This document shows positions 32,276 to 43,440 of a DNA stretch of 64,000 bases, piece after piece (position 1 is the stretch's first letter; each line of letters starts with the position of its first letter). Source of the DNA: Chrysaora quinquecirrha (lineage: Eukaryota; Cnidaria; Scyphozoa; Semaeostomeae; Pelagiidae); NCBI GenBank assembly GCA_014526335.1, contig JACTAT010000027.1, positions 1,369,685 to 1,433,684 of the forward strand, given 5' to 3'. A model generated the notes under the pieces. It had not been told where the DNA came from. It searched no databases and worked only from the letters and a program-made list of their open reading frames with translations. Both the position numbers and the translations under genes were made by a program.

Positions 32276-35200
32276 GTATATAGTCAATACCCATCTACAC
32301 GATTAGCTGTTGTTCCTTTTAACCTTGATGAAGACTTGCAAGATCATAGCACAGTTCATAGCAGAGAGATCGATTTTGTATCTGCACCTCAAACAATCGA
32401 CTCAAACCATCTTGATGCTGATATATTGCCTAAAACTGGGGGTGACACTTCCAAATCTATGCTGCTCAGCAAATTAAGGTAATGTAAAATTCTTGCTTGT
32501 TTTTACTTGCATTTTAATAGAATTTGATAAGTCTTTTAGCTTCAAAGCGAAACGCGAGCGAATGAGCTTAGCTCAATAAGAGCGAATGGGCCGGTTGTTG
32601 AATTTGTTTATACTGTAAAGCCATACATATTTGTGTGATAGGAGCTTAGCACCGGATCTTTACTAGGGAAATTTCGGAGAAATTTCTAGGAGAATTCGCG
32701 CGAAGGGAAAGATTCGGGCTAGGAAGGCTTCAGCCCCCTAAGAAGATAAATTAGTAAGACCTGCCTAAAGTTATTCAAAATTTCCACAAATAGTACATTT
32801 ACCAACGCCCCCCCCCCCCTAGAATCTAGAATTCGACCACGATGCAACAGCAGCTTCAAGTGCACTTGTCAAGTGAAAAACTCGTATTTCCTCCCATTTC
32901 TCCGTCCTTCGAGGAGAATGTGTAAGAAATTTACTAGAATCACGAGAAGCTCTGTCATTTCGTTGATCAAAAAGACGACTAGATTCTCTATCAAGCTATT
33001 TATTCGAGCGGCAAACACAAGGGCCTAAGCTCGTACGAACATTTAAGCATTTGTAACTCTCCGTTGACTTTCTGAAAAGTTGTTTCTGCATGAATATGAA
33101 GCACAGCCCAAATGTCAGTCCCCTGACGAAACTATTTACATTGATCTGATTCTGTAATATTTGTTTTTCAGGGGTCAAATGGATGAACTTGATAGTTTAA
33201 CGAACTCCTTGAGGAGCAAATTTTTAACAGACAAAAAAGATGTGCCAACAACTCGCAATGAAGATACCTCAACGTTGCCATCACATTATCATAGAGACCA
33301 AGTCATAGACCTTTATCCTAGAGAATGTACTCAAGAACAGCTTACAGGAAATCAAGCTGAAACCAGGCTGGAACACCGTAGTTTTGCTGAATATGACGAG
33401 GACACCTTACCTGGAAATCCTCCTGTTTTGTCACCAGAAAGTATTGGAAGAACAGCTGATTTAGACCTAGGGTTCGGTAAGCAATTATTACAGCCCAAAG
33501 ACAGTTCTCATAACTTAGATTCGGAGTTTTTGCATGAAGGCCATCCTCTTACCGATAGCCCCGAGAACAGTATAATTTCCTCCCAAGCTGAACGAGAATT
33601 TGATAGCTTTGACGATGTGTTAGGCGAGTGGAATAAATACAAGGAAACCGCTAAGATAGCAGACTTTAAACGCAACAAGAACGTAGAAATTAGCGATGAT
33701 GATTCCGATGTTTCTCTGAGAGCTCTGAAAAATGATTTAGGCATTGAAGAAAGCTTTGGCAACGTTGAGCGTGACAAAATTGAAGCAGATTTTGAATTTG
33801 AAAATTTTGGTGATAGTGGAGATAGTGATAGGCCTGCGATACAGGTTGAAGACTCTGAGCGTACAGAACAGACTGGAGATATGGGAATGTACAGGGAAGA
33901 GTTTGATGATATCGAGAAGCATGCAAAACGCAGAACAGACTATGAATCGGACTACAATGATATTCTGCGTGGCTTGTCCCCGGAACCTAGTAGCTCTGAA
34001 GTACCTAATATTAGTCCGGGTATTACTGATGAAGAACCTGATGGACTTGTTTATCCTGTTATTGCTGCATCGACGCTTGAAGATGAGATAAGAGAAGTAA
34101 CTCAAGAAAAATGTAATGAAAGTCTCCAATGTGAAGAAGATAATGGCGAAGTAGTAGAGATCAATATAGGCCCAAGCAAAGATACAAATAATATGTAAGT
34201 GTTTTATGATTCTTATTAGCCATGAAACTAAGATGGGCTGTTGTTTCGGTTGTCACTAATTACAGTTGGTTAAACTAAAAACACCCGGGGGGTACTCTCT
34301 AATGTAGGCTGACAGGTATAATGCACCTCTCATGATGGGTGGGTTGTTCTTCCAAAATTCCCAGCTGGGGCTAATTTATGCCAGCAATACCTAAATAGTG
34401 CGTATAGAATTAAATCTCCTTCACATTTGGTACACGAATGCATATAACTACATTCTAAAGCAGGGTGGTTGAATGTTTAAAACAATACCTAAAGGTGGGT
34501 TGGTTTGTGAAACTTGAGGGCATATCTCTATACATTTCAGGATAAAGTCCCCCCCCCCCGGTAAATACTAGGCCTACAGAGTGGAAACTCACCAAGCTAA
34601 TGTTTTCGTCAGTCCCTTAGCAGTATATTTGAATTCCTATTTGCCAATCAGAATGTTATGTTTTATCATTCTGCATCAAATGAATGGCCTATATATCTTT
34701 GTTTTTATGAACTGAATGGCTTATGCTTTCCTAAGGCCTAAATAGAAACCCCTTGCCTAAGCTGAGTAGACTATCTAGAAGGTATCCCTAAACCCTAAGC
34801 ATCCCCGCACAATAGTATGCAGCACATGAATAGTGTTGTTTTCTTGGGTTTCAATACCCAAATAATTTAAATCACTTTAGATCCGGTTAGAACTAATTGT
34901 GGCTCATGAAACCGAGGCTAACACCAAAATGAGATCGCTCAAACTGTACTTTGAGCGTCCAATAGCGATACCTATAACTCGGGTAATAAGTTCAAGTTCC
35001 GGTGGCATTTTCAGAATCGCTAAACGTTTTAGATAAATGCGAAGATAAATGTCTACTAAATCATCTCTATTGTACTTCTCAGCGATATGCATGAAAGCAA
35101 AAAGAAATTCCTCAAGCCGAGACCACAGAACTGGATAAAATCCCGAACTTTTTCATGCCGGCTGAGAAATTGGTTGAATCGATGAGGAAGCTACGGTTGG

Positions 35201-35436
35201 CAGCCTCGATACCTCGATTTACGGAGCAGCATGATGACGATACCACAACCGCAACGCAGGAGCATCAAAGAAATTCGACAAGTAATGTAAGTAACGAACT
35301 TGAAAAACAGTTCAATCGCAGGAAAAACTTTTATACTTCGAAAGAACCGAGACCTAACGTAGACAAACCACCACCGCTACAAACATCTGAAATTTCTCGC
35401 ATCGCCAGTATATTTTCAAGTAAGTTTAGCAAATAG
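32276..35436 (+). pseudogene. Gene C, unrecognised acidic protein, 3' exons, frameshifted copy (unit 3)
   Basis: Three exons: 32276-32478, 33172-34194 and 35083-35436, with phases 0/2/2 that join correctly (LSKL-R-GQMDELDS; NN-I-DMHESK). Exon 2 encodes 340 residues rich in Asp, Glu and Ser with no domain I recognise; the polypeptide looks disordered. Exon 3 has a one-base loss in a poly-A run at 35099-35103 (five A against six at 50075-50080), which shifts the frame and ends translation about 30 codons later. Downstream of it the original frame (MPAEKLVESMRKL to SSKFSK) remains open. The frameshift is either true decay or a homopolymer sequencing error. 5' exons were not found. Confidence 0.65.
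34283..34563. mobile_element. CCCGGGGGG-ended TIR element, unit 3
   Basis: The left end CACCCGGGGGGTACTC faces AAGTCCCCCCCCCCCGG. It lies in the intron between gene C exons 2 and 3 and is shared with unit 4 (48899-49190). Confidence 0.65.
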
Positions 35437-35485
35437 AGGTTATTTGTTGCTAATTCTAATTCCTTTTTTGGAATGTGTGTTTACC

Positions 35486-35690
35486 GAAGCCATTCTTCTG
35501 AAAACGGAGCTCCAAAACCTTCTGCCATCAAAAGCAGAAGATTTCCGATACATTTTAAGAGATTTTTGGTTTGAAGTTCGAACGAGATTGAAATTTACCA
35601 GTTGCCAGGAGACATTCCACGAATGTGTCTGGGGACGAGGCAAGCAAGAATTTTGGCGCGAAAGTTGACTGACGTTTGGAACAAACTTTG
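35486..35690. other. 205-bp block identical between units 3 and 4
   Basis: Starts about 50 bp after the gene C stop and is identical base for base to 50449-50653, although neighbouring sequence differs. It is open on + (…AILLKTELQNLLPSKAED…) and on -. It is either a 3' UTR / exon under constraint or a recently homogenised repeat. Confidence 0.5.
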
Positions 35691-36046
35691 GAAAGTCTCG
35701 GATTTTCAGAATTCCTTTTTTTGACAATCTTGGATTCTGTTTTTGGAAGCTTTCTATTTCCGAAATTCGGAAGTTTTTGGAGGTTCAGAAGAACGCGCTC
35801 TTAATTTGAAGGATTTTTTCGTAAATTTTGAAAACAAGGTTCTAAGTTGAAGAGGTTTCTTGTTTCAGAAATCTCAAAAAGCGCCCTAATGTAAAGTAAA
35901 AGCCCAAATAATGACCTAGATTTAGTGGTTAAACACCCAGCTTTGGTTTCAATGAGAGGCTCCATTCGTTTTACATTTTTTCTTATGGAACGTTTCCTTT
36001 CCTTCAGATGCCAAAAAGTTTCTTGCCTTAATATATGGTCTGTTGA

Positions 36047-36460
36047 TTAGGGCCTGTTTACATGGAGGCGGGCTAGCCCGGTTAGCCGAGCTAGCTCGGT
36101 TAGGCGAGATCCTTTTTCAGAGCGTTTACATGGATAAATTTTCCAGCCCGGTTAGCCGAGCTAGCCTTGCTTATTAACACTTTTCCATTCTTTTCTGTCT
36201 GAATTTCACCTCGCCTGACTGGGCTGGCCCGCTCTCCATATAAACGCAAAGTGAACAAACAAAAGATTCTTTTGTTCCTGCAGATCTCGGCCAGGTGAGA
36301 TCCACGTCCTTTGATCACGGATCTGGCCTCGCCGGGCTGGGTGAATGTTCATGTAAACGCAACATTCACAAACAAATGAATTTATTGTTCTTTCAGATCT
36401 CGCTTGACCGAGCCAGCTCGGCTAACCGGGCTGGCCCGCCTCCATGTAAACATGCCCTAA
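36047..36460. mobile_element. TIR element present only in unit 3
   Basis: Ends TTAGGGCCTGTTTACATGGA and TCCATGTAAACATGCCCTAA are inverted. Inner GCTAGCCCGGTTAGCCGAGC motifs are also palindromic. Unit 4 has a near-empty site at about 51478-51490. Confidence 0.85.
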
Positions 36461-36973
36461 ATGATTTGACTACTTTATGCAAAGGTTTAGTCTTTTATTG
36501 TTCCCTAGAACTGAATTATAAATAAGAAATAAATAATGTAAATAGAGGAAGATATATTTAAATGTACAAAGACAAGAATTTTACTGTATAGAAGAAAGTG
36601 AATTCAAATTCAAAACATTTCCTAAACCAATATGTAGCTAATCTTTGCGCTATTTTACTCTGAAGAGCTTTTTTTACAAGACATGGCTATTTTTTGCGAA
36701 ACCGAGCCTGGATCGAGGTTTTCCGATTTTGCAATATTTAAAAAGGAAACTGTGGTTCTGACCGCTTGTAAGATGTCCTAAATCTCTTAGCTGCCTAACT
36801 GGACTGTGAAAACCATGATTCTTGAAGGTTTTTCACAATTTTGTGCCACCTAGTCATCTACCGGTAAAGTTACCATTATCAAAACATATTTAGCAGTTTA
36901 ACTGCCATAATATCCCGTAAAATCTGCTTCTATTTAATTCTATCTCTAAGTCAAGATTTTTATTGTTCATCGA

Positions 36974-37407
36974 GCTTAAGCCAGACTTATGTCGGCCTAC
37001 GATACGATAGAACTAACGTCAACTAGTTGTAACTGATGCGTGTCAACAAGTCAACAAATAGTCAGAATTTCTGGGATAAAATTGATCGCGGTCGCATGAA
37101 CGCTCGTGTCGACTGCGACTGACGGGAATCAGTTTTCAACTAATCACAGAAGTATAGAACATGTGTCCAACTCTCTGGAACTTTGCGCCGACAAGTTTCC
37201 GTCAAAAGAGGGAAAACTTGCCTTCTAGACAGGTTATGTCGACAGGTCAGTTGCGGTAAATTAGTTCAAAACTATCGCCAATAGACTTTTACTCAACATG
37301 TCTACCATTTTCCAGGAAAATGTTGCCCCGACCCAGACCTCCTTAAAAAGTCTATTTGCAGTCGGCAAGTATGACTAAGCACAATATCGACATAAACCTG
37401 GCTTAAG
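36974..37407. mobile_element. CTTAAGCCAG-ended TIR element, unit 3
   Basis: Left end GCTTAAGCCAGACTTATGTC faces TCGACATAAACCTGGCTTAAG. Interior has CAACTAGTTGTAACT and GTCGACTGCGACTG words. Related copies lie at 52042-52480, 45877-45984 and 61999-62620. Confidence 0.75.
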
Positions 37408-37493
37408 GTGTTGATCTAACTGCCGTTAAAAAAGCAAGACTTTTTAAGATTAATATGTAATTTCTATGTAATTTATTTTTCTTCTCTAAAAGA

Positions 37494-38342
37494 TCAACTA
37501 AACAAAACTATTCTATCGTTCAAAGTATCTGCAACAACAACAAAACCGAACGGATGAACAGCGACTCCCATTGGTCTGTCCAAACAGCCTTGTCTCGACC
37601 CAAGCCTCCCAAATGTTGCGCATATTTCTTTGTGTATGTTCAAGACTTGTATTCTATGATTTCCTGAGTCGGCAATTAATATATTCCTGTCCGAATCTAA
37701 TGCGATGCATTTCGGTTGCATAAATTCACCCGGACATACTCCTTGACCGCCCAGCAAACTTGGTTTCATACAGACTTCATTTGACGTGTCAATCATTCTC
37801 ACACTGCTGTCTCCAATATTACTGACAACAATATGCGTCCGACCTACAACTGCTATTCTTTCCGGTCGGTAAAATGAATCGTCCAGCCTTATGAACTTTA
37901 TAAACGAGCCATTCTTGCAGAAGCATTGGATCTCTCTGTTCGAACCGTCACAGACGTATATCTCCTCGTCGCTATTCACTGCGACTCCGACCAGCTCCGG
38001 TATCTTTTCGTGTCTTTCAATATTCGGTAAGAACTGGAAATCAAGCCGTCCGTCTTCATGGAGACATTTTATAAGCGTTTTACTAATCAGTATGATGCGT
38101 CCGGCTGGGCTGATAGTCATATCAACCGGAACGAACACGCCTAATTCAATCGGATCTTTAATTAAGCAACCGACAACATCGGTGAATAGAATTCTGCTGT
38201 TTCCTTTGTCTAGTATGACGAGATTGCCTGAAGAATCAATGTTTACGGCTGTAGGAGAGTTCAGCTGAAGTGGCGAGAGTCGTGACCCTGTTTCGCCGAA
38301 TGAGAAAGACTCCAGGTCATCTATGAACTGGTACCTCGGAAT
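37494..38342 (-). CDS. Gene D exon 3 (NHL), unit 3 copy, intact exon
   Basis: It has the same length (849 nt) and same stop as 52567-53415. About seven base differences are seen, with only one amino-acid change. No frameshift occurs in this exon, unlike its partner exons in unit 3. Confidence 0.85.
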   Translation of the reverse strand: MPRYQFIDDLESFSFGETGSRLSPLQLNSPTAVNIDSSGNLVILDKGNSRILFTDVVGCLIKDPIELGVFVPVDMTISPAGRIILISKTLIKCLHEDGRLDFQFLPNIERHEKIPELVGVAVNSDEEIYVCDGSNREIQCFCKNGSFIKFIRLDDSFYRPERIAVVGRTHIVVSNIGDSSVRMIDTSNEVCMKPSLLGGQGVCPGEFMQPKCIALDSDRNILIADSGNHRIQVLNIHKEICATFGRLGSRQGCLDRPMGVAVHPFGFVVVADTLNDRIVLFS

Positions 38343-39806
38343 CTAAGCGAATAAAGAAAGAAAAACATTAGAGAAGTTGATAGATGGAAAGATATTGTTG
38401 CCTTTATAGGAAGGTATGGAACTATGATCGAATGGCGCAATGCTCCAAAGTTTCTGATTTTCCCGAGAGTTGTGCAAAAGAATGGGTTTTTCATCTCTCT
38501 GAAGCTTCCACAAAAAAGAAGAGGCAGAAAAAGGTCCCAAGGTAGCTACTGAAGAAGGTTAGATAGACGAAACGGGAGGAGAGCTTTGGAGCGTTTGACA
38601 TGGAGAGTTAATCGAAGATTTCATTGAGCTCTTTAGCTTTCTGGAATTGTCGTGGGCTTTCTTATCATGCATGTTCCACTCTTAACAATTTAGATACAAG
38701 ACTTGCCCAAATCGTTCTATGAAAGAAAGAAAGAGACTCCTTCCTTACAATACGACTTGGGCAAATCCAACCACTCCTGCAAAATCAATTTGCTTATTTC
38801 ATATAGTTTTTTATATAATTTTTTATATGCAAAAGTATTTTCTTAAGTACCTGAAATTTGCCAGCTTTCATCCTGTTAATAAGACTCAAATAAGCTGCAT
38901 ATTTATGCTCAGAATCATTCTTAACACCATGTTGTAGCGACCTTTGCTTCTCAATCTGATTCTCTTCCATTGATCCTTGTAATTCTAGCATCTCCAACTC
39001 AATCATGCTAATTTTTCTCATCTTTGCATTAAAATTCTCTTTAGATTTCATCAATCTTTGCTCTAAATTAATAATCTCTCTTGTTTTCTGCATTATTTCA
39101 TGAGTTATACCTCTCAATGCGTCTTTCTGTCGTTCTTGCCTATTCGCAATACGTTCTAATTTATGTTCTAATTTTTCTCGCTCCTTCGCAGTATTCAAGA
39201 CCTCCTTTCTTAACCGTTCAATGGCCTGGGTTAGCTTATCGATCCCCGGCCTATCTATGATCAGCTCAAATATGCTTTTCCGTTTTCCCATTCCATTCCC
39301 GCAGTTCCTTTCAAATGCTCGATTTTGGCCTCTTTAGTCGTAATTTCTTCGATTAACTTCGATCTGTCCATATCATTTCTAGAAATTTCCCTCACCACTG
39401 CATCATAAGAATTCTGAAGATTTTCCAAGTCGCTGTTCTTGCTAGTCCGACGAGCCTCGATTTCAACCAGCGCGTTCTCCTCGAATTTGATTTTGTTGAC
39501 TAGAGCATCTTTTGCCATTCCTTGCTGAGTTAGTTCTTCCTCTTCGCATTGAAAAACATCCTTTTTATGCTCGATCGCAACATATTGTCTTTCTATTACT
39601 TTATCCAGGGCATCAATTCGTTTCTGAATTTTAGGATCCAGTGTTTCTAGGAAAACAAACTTTATTCTTAGCATGGGTTTTCTTTCTTGAATTTTGCGTC
39701 TACTTTTCGCGCTCTCGCTAAAATCTAATTTCGCATTCCTCCGAGGTTCAAGCATTTAGATTAGTTTTGTCTACATACGCTAAAAGTAAATCTTTCAACA
39801 GTAAAT

Positions 39807-40205
39807 AAGGCCCTGGCCAAACGACCAAACATAGTTTGTAAAAAAGTTTGAAGCTTGCTTCTCAAGCAGAATGTTTGACCGTAATCTTTCAACGAGCTAA
39901 ACCGTGCCTTTAGGCCCTGGCAAAACGATCAAACATTGTTTGTAAAGAATTTCAAACTTGTTTCTCAAACAGAATGTCTCACCGTTTGGTCACGTCAATA
40001 ACATTGCTGGCGAAACAACTTGTTACTTTGGAGCTCTAGAGAAGCAGGAAATGCTTTTGAGACTTTTCAAAACCGTTGCTTAGCAAATTACATTTCTCGA
40101 ACAATGTTTGACGACGTGGACAAACGGTCAAATACTGCTTGAAATCAAATCTCAATTGTTTTCAATTGTTTGATCAACAACATTTGATCGCTTGGTTAGG
40201 GCCTT
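39807..40205. mobile_element. AAGGCCCTGGCCAAACGA-ended TIR element, unit 3
   Basis: Left AAGGCCCTGGCCAAACGACC faces GATCGCTTGGTTAGGGCCTT. Interior repeats CAAACATTGTTTGTAAA and TTTCTCAAACAGAATGT. It lies just upstream of the coiled-coil exon of gene D. Confidence 0.75.
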
Positions 40206-41178
40206 TGAAAGTGGGGAAATTACTGCGTTTGAGCAAGAAAGAATCACAAAACAACGAACAATTGCAACAACAACAGCAGCAACTGAAGTACTTCGTTTTT
40301 AAACCAGAATTCAGATGCTTTTTTAGACTTGTTCTCTAGACTCACGACACGAGTCTCTAGTTTACGCTTCCCTTATTTTGATTTGTCGCTCCAACAGAGA
40401 CACACTGAGCGATGGTAGAAAACAACAACAACAACATTGAGCGAAGTAGTGGAACTTTTGTAGTGAGTCTATTTGTTCCCATTCCCAAACTTTCGCTCAC
40501 ATTGAATTGAATTGATGTTGTTGTTGTTCACTTTGCGTCGTAGTTTGAGCGTCCAGCCATTGAACTCAATAGCGATAACTACGACTCAGGTAATTAGTCT
40601 AATTCTTCTTCTGCCTCACTTTGAATTAAACGACATAATACACTTTTGAAGAAGTAAATGTCTAAATCTGGAACGTTGTTTCATTAAAAAGAAAGGCTAA
40701 ACTTGAAAACATTATCAAGGCATAGGTTTTTTTGTATCAGGACGCATGTAGACGCTGCATAGAAACGTTGAATACTTAACATCGCCCTTCGCCAAGGCTT
40801 TTCCCATCTACCGCTTACTGTTCGCCTTCACTGAAAAGCATAAATGCGCGAAAAAAGATTACAGTGATTAAACTATGAAGATACCGAATTTGATTCATTA
40901 TGTCTTGCGGGAAAACCGGCCCTTGGTTGAAAAGAGATTGGTTTTGCCGAATTCATTTCATCGGCCTTGTTAGTCGCTTCGCTTTCCCTGATCCTAGGGG
41001 TGATTTGCGGCATCGAACAAGGCTAAAAAAGGCTGAGCAATCTACTTTGCCTGTTGCCATACACAATAGAGGAAAATTAAGTCTGTCATATGACAGCGTT
41101 CGTTGTGACAGCAAAGAGTACAAGTCTTATCGCATCTGCCAGGAAGTGGGGCACGCTACATTCTAAATCAGTTTTGAA
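40206..41178. other. Gene D intron 1, middle, unit 3
   Basis: CAACAACAACA words near 40265 and 40425, and a GGAAAACCGGCCCTTGG region near 40910. No extra exon (for example RING or B-box) was seen. Confidence 0.5.
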
Positions 41179-41395
41179 TTGATGACGATGATGACGACGG
41201 AGATGTTGATGTTGATGATCATCAGGATGAATATAAGGATCGTGATGATGACGGGGATGATGTTGATGATACTCATGATCATGATTACAACCATGATGAT
41301 GATGATGATGATGATGAAGATGATGACGAATGATGATGACGATGATGATGATCATGTTGATGATCATTGATGAGAATAATGATAATGAAGATGGT
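41179..41395. repeat. (GAT)n-rich microsatellite, unit 3
   Basis: GATGATGAC/GATGATGTT trinucleotide-type array. It creates spurious Met- and His/Asp-rich frames. Equivalent of 56450-56770, with many length differences. Confidence 0.93.
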
Positions 41396-42319
41396 GATAC
41401 TGCTGCTGTTAACGATGATTATAATGATCGCATATACCTTATTTTCCATGGGATCGTAATGAATGGCTGAGTAATATGTATATTTATGAGTGACTAAGTT
41501 AATTTACCTACCCTTGTCAAAAATGCCTTCAGAAACTGTTTTAGCATTCTGTTTTTCTTTTGTCGCAACATATTCATCCAGCACAGCAACAATCCCAATC
41601 AGACCAGCATCGTGTAGAATTTTCCGTAAAAATGCTAATTTCCTCTCCCCAACCAGCCCATAGGCCCTGAGCAATTCAACTAAATCTCTCCCATTGCGTA
41701 TCTTCTGTAGGCATTCTTTTTCACGTGTCCTCTCAACTCTCTTTTGCCCTGTGCACATCTTGGCCAGTCAACATTTTCGAGAAAGTTCCAAGTAAAATAT
41801 CTAGACTTTGAAGGTTTGCAGTAGCCATTTTCTAGCCCTTCCTCAAAATTTTTATTCGAGATTTGCGGGTATGTTGTTTATATCGTCCTGTCCATAGTAA
41901 CTAAGTTGATTAATTTCGTTGGTGTGAAAAACGATTTATTTTTTAATGGATATATTTATTTGATAGAGATAAGAGCCCTTTGGGAATTGTCTTAAGTCAG
42001 CCAACCCAGAAAATGCATTATTAAGAAGAAACCGCAGCCTGTTTTTGAATTCAATGGAAAATGACGCACAACTAGTGCGGGAAAACTGCGATTCACTCGC
42101 GGCTATTCGCGAGTTCAGTGATGCCACAAGATCTTCCAACAATATCACAAATATCGCACGACTCTTTAAGACGATTATTACGAATCGCAACTGAGTCGTA
42201 CTCGAAGAAATCGTGGAAGTTGAATATTTTCTTAATTTCACGGTTATGGGACTATGCCTCTGGGTGATCTTGCGATTTTGTCGACGATTGCTAAGACCAA
42301 ATGGTTTCGATTTGTATTG

Positions 42320-42765
42320 AAGGTGAATGTGAAACGGTGTTTTTAGCGCCAGTCGCTAGGATCATAGTAGTTAAGCAGTGGCTAAACTAGGAGACATGTC
42401 TTGCGAGACATTTTATTTGGCTTGTTTCCAAGGGTGGCTAAGCATGCGGGTGACAAGCGAGCAACATGTCCCCTGAGTCGCGGAGACAAGAAATGTTTTT
42501 GTTGTCTCCAAGAAACATTTGCATGTCTCTCGCTACAAATCTTGTCGTGCGGTACAAGTTTCCGAGGTGGCTAAACTAGGAGACATCGAGGTGACATGTC
42601 ACGCGCAACAATGTCACGCGCGACATGTCTCCTAGTTTAGCCAGGCCTTTAGTCTACTAGACTAATTAATCGAGACCTCGAACCTGGCTGTGACGTTACC
42701 GTAGCTGGGGCTGGACACTGACCGACCTGGATAAGCTTCTGTCATCTTGAGCTAGCTGGATGGAT
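42320..42765. repeat. Dispersed tRNA-like repeat split by a MITE, unit 3
   Basis: The repeat starts GAAGGTGAATGTGAAACGGT and resumes after 42660 with ATCGAGACCTCGAACCTGGC. The TIR element 42377-42655 sits between the halves. Confidence 0.6.
42377..42655. mobile_element. AGTGGCTAAACTAGGAGACA-ended TIR element, nested, unit 3
   Basis: Left AGTGGCTAAACTAGGAGACA and right TGTCTCCTAGTTTAGCCAGG are inverted. Inner ACATGTC words repeat. Shared with 57753-58023. Confidence 0.8.
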
Positions 42766-43143
42766 ACCATTCAGTCTTAACTTCAGAAGTAGTCCCCACT
42801 GTAATCGTATTGTATGTGTCGCACGATCTTTCTAGACTTTCCTAATTTCAATACTGTATCATCGCACACAATCAGCCATTATAAGACCCCGTTTACACGA
42901 AAGAAACTGGATCGGCTCTGGTCAGATCCAGGAGGTTTGGCTCAAAAAGGTTTGGCAATCTGTCCAGTTAGCTGAAGGTCTTTTCTATCCATCTCGCGGC
43001 TGGTTGGCGATTTCAGGAATTTATTTATATCTTTGAATTCCTAATGCACAGGGACATATCAGGCAGGGGGCAGACTTCTGTGACTATGCAACTGCAACTG
43101 GTTGAGAAATGAAATACGCCTTTGAAAGCAAATACAAAGACTT

Positions 43144-43440
43144 GTTGTGGTGGCGCAGTGGTTAGCGTGCAGGACTCCCAAAGAAAATGTTGTGGGTGGT
43201 TCGAGCCATGGTCTTTCCATATCTTATTGCAGGGATAACTACCTTGGGCAAGTCAAATTGTTAACGCAAGTGTGCCTCTTTCCACCCAGGTGTATAAATG
43301 GGTACCGTACCTGGTCTGGTCGGTAGTTATGAGTGCCGTGTGTGGCTGCACCCTGCTATATGCTAATGCATCTAGACCAGGGGCAAAGAGTAAAGTCGGC
43401 TGAGTAGCCCTAGGCTGGAAATAAGACTATAATATTACAA
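43144..43440 (+). mobile_element. tRNA-derived SINE, unit 3
   Basis: The head carries an A box (TGGCGCAGTGGTTAGCG, from 43151) and a B box (GGTTCGAGCC, 43198-43207) with normal tRNA spacing, followed by a non-tRNA body of about 230 bp. It is not a functional tRNA: the 3' half of the cloverleaf does not close. Shared with 58663-58962. Confidence 0.75.

Larger units (their letters stand above)
37494..41828 (-). pseudogene. Gene D, DED-coiled coil-NHL protein, frameshifted copy (unit 3)
   Basis: Same three-exon gene as 52567-57193: DED exon 41828-41512, coiled-coil exon 39685-38851, NHL exon 38342-37494. Compared with unit 4 the DED exon has lost one T in each of two T-runs (near 41725 and 41742, read on +). 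The coiled-coil exon has lost one C in CCCC near 39298-39300. Each loss shifts the frame, so the three exons cannot be read through. The NHL exon by contrast differs from unit 4 by about seven bases, of which only one changes a residue (L to Q near its start). Silent-biased divergence beside homopolymer frameshifts is what sequencing errors in a functional copy would look like, so the pseudogene label is provisional. Confidence 0.65.

Noticed and set aside
35440..35727. Protein-coding exon in the conserved block after gene C
   Set aside because: Open on both strands with no convincing acceptor/donor pair; kept only as an unexplained conserved block.
38343..38540. 65-codon minus-strand ORF conserved in both gene D copies (also 53416-53613)
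   Set aside because: It is the intron between coiled-coil and NHL exons: the flanking exons already join in phase 0, and the ORF has no usable donor; its end is the branch point and pyrimidine tract of the NHL exon.
41179..41370. Met-rich and His/Asp-rich ORFs (also 56393-56965)
   Set aside because: Frame readings of the GAT trinucleotide array.
43144..43230. Functional tRNA gene
   Set aside because: A and B boxes are present, but the acceptor and T arms do not pair convincingly and the unit continues as a ~300-bp SINE.
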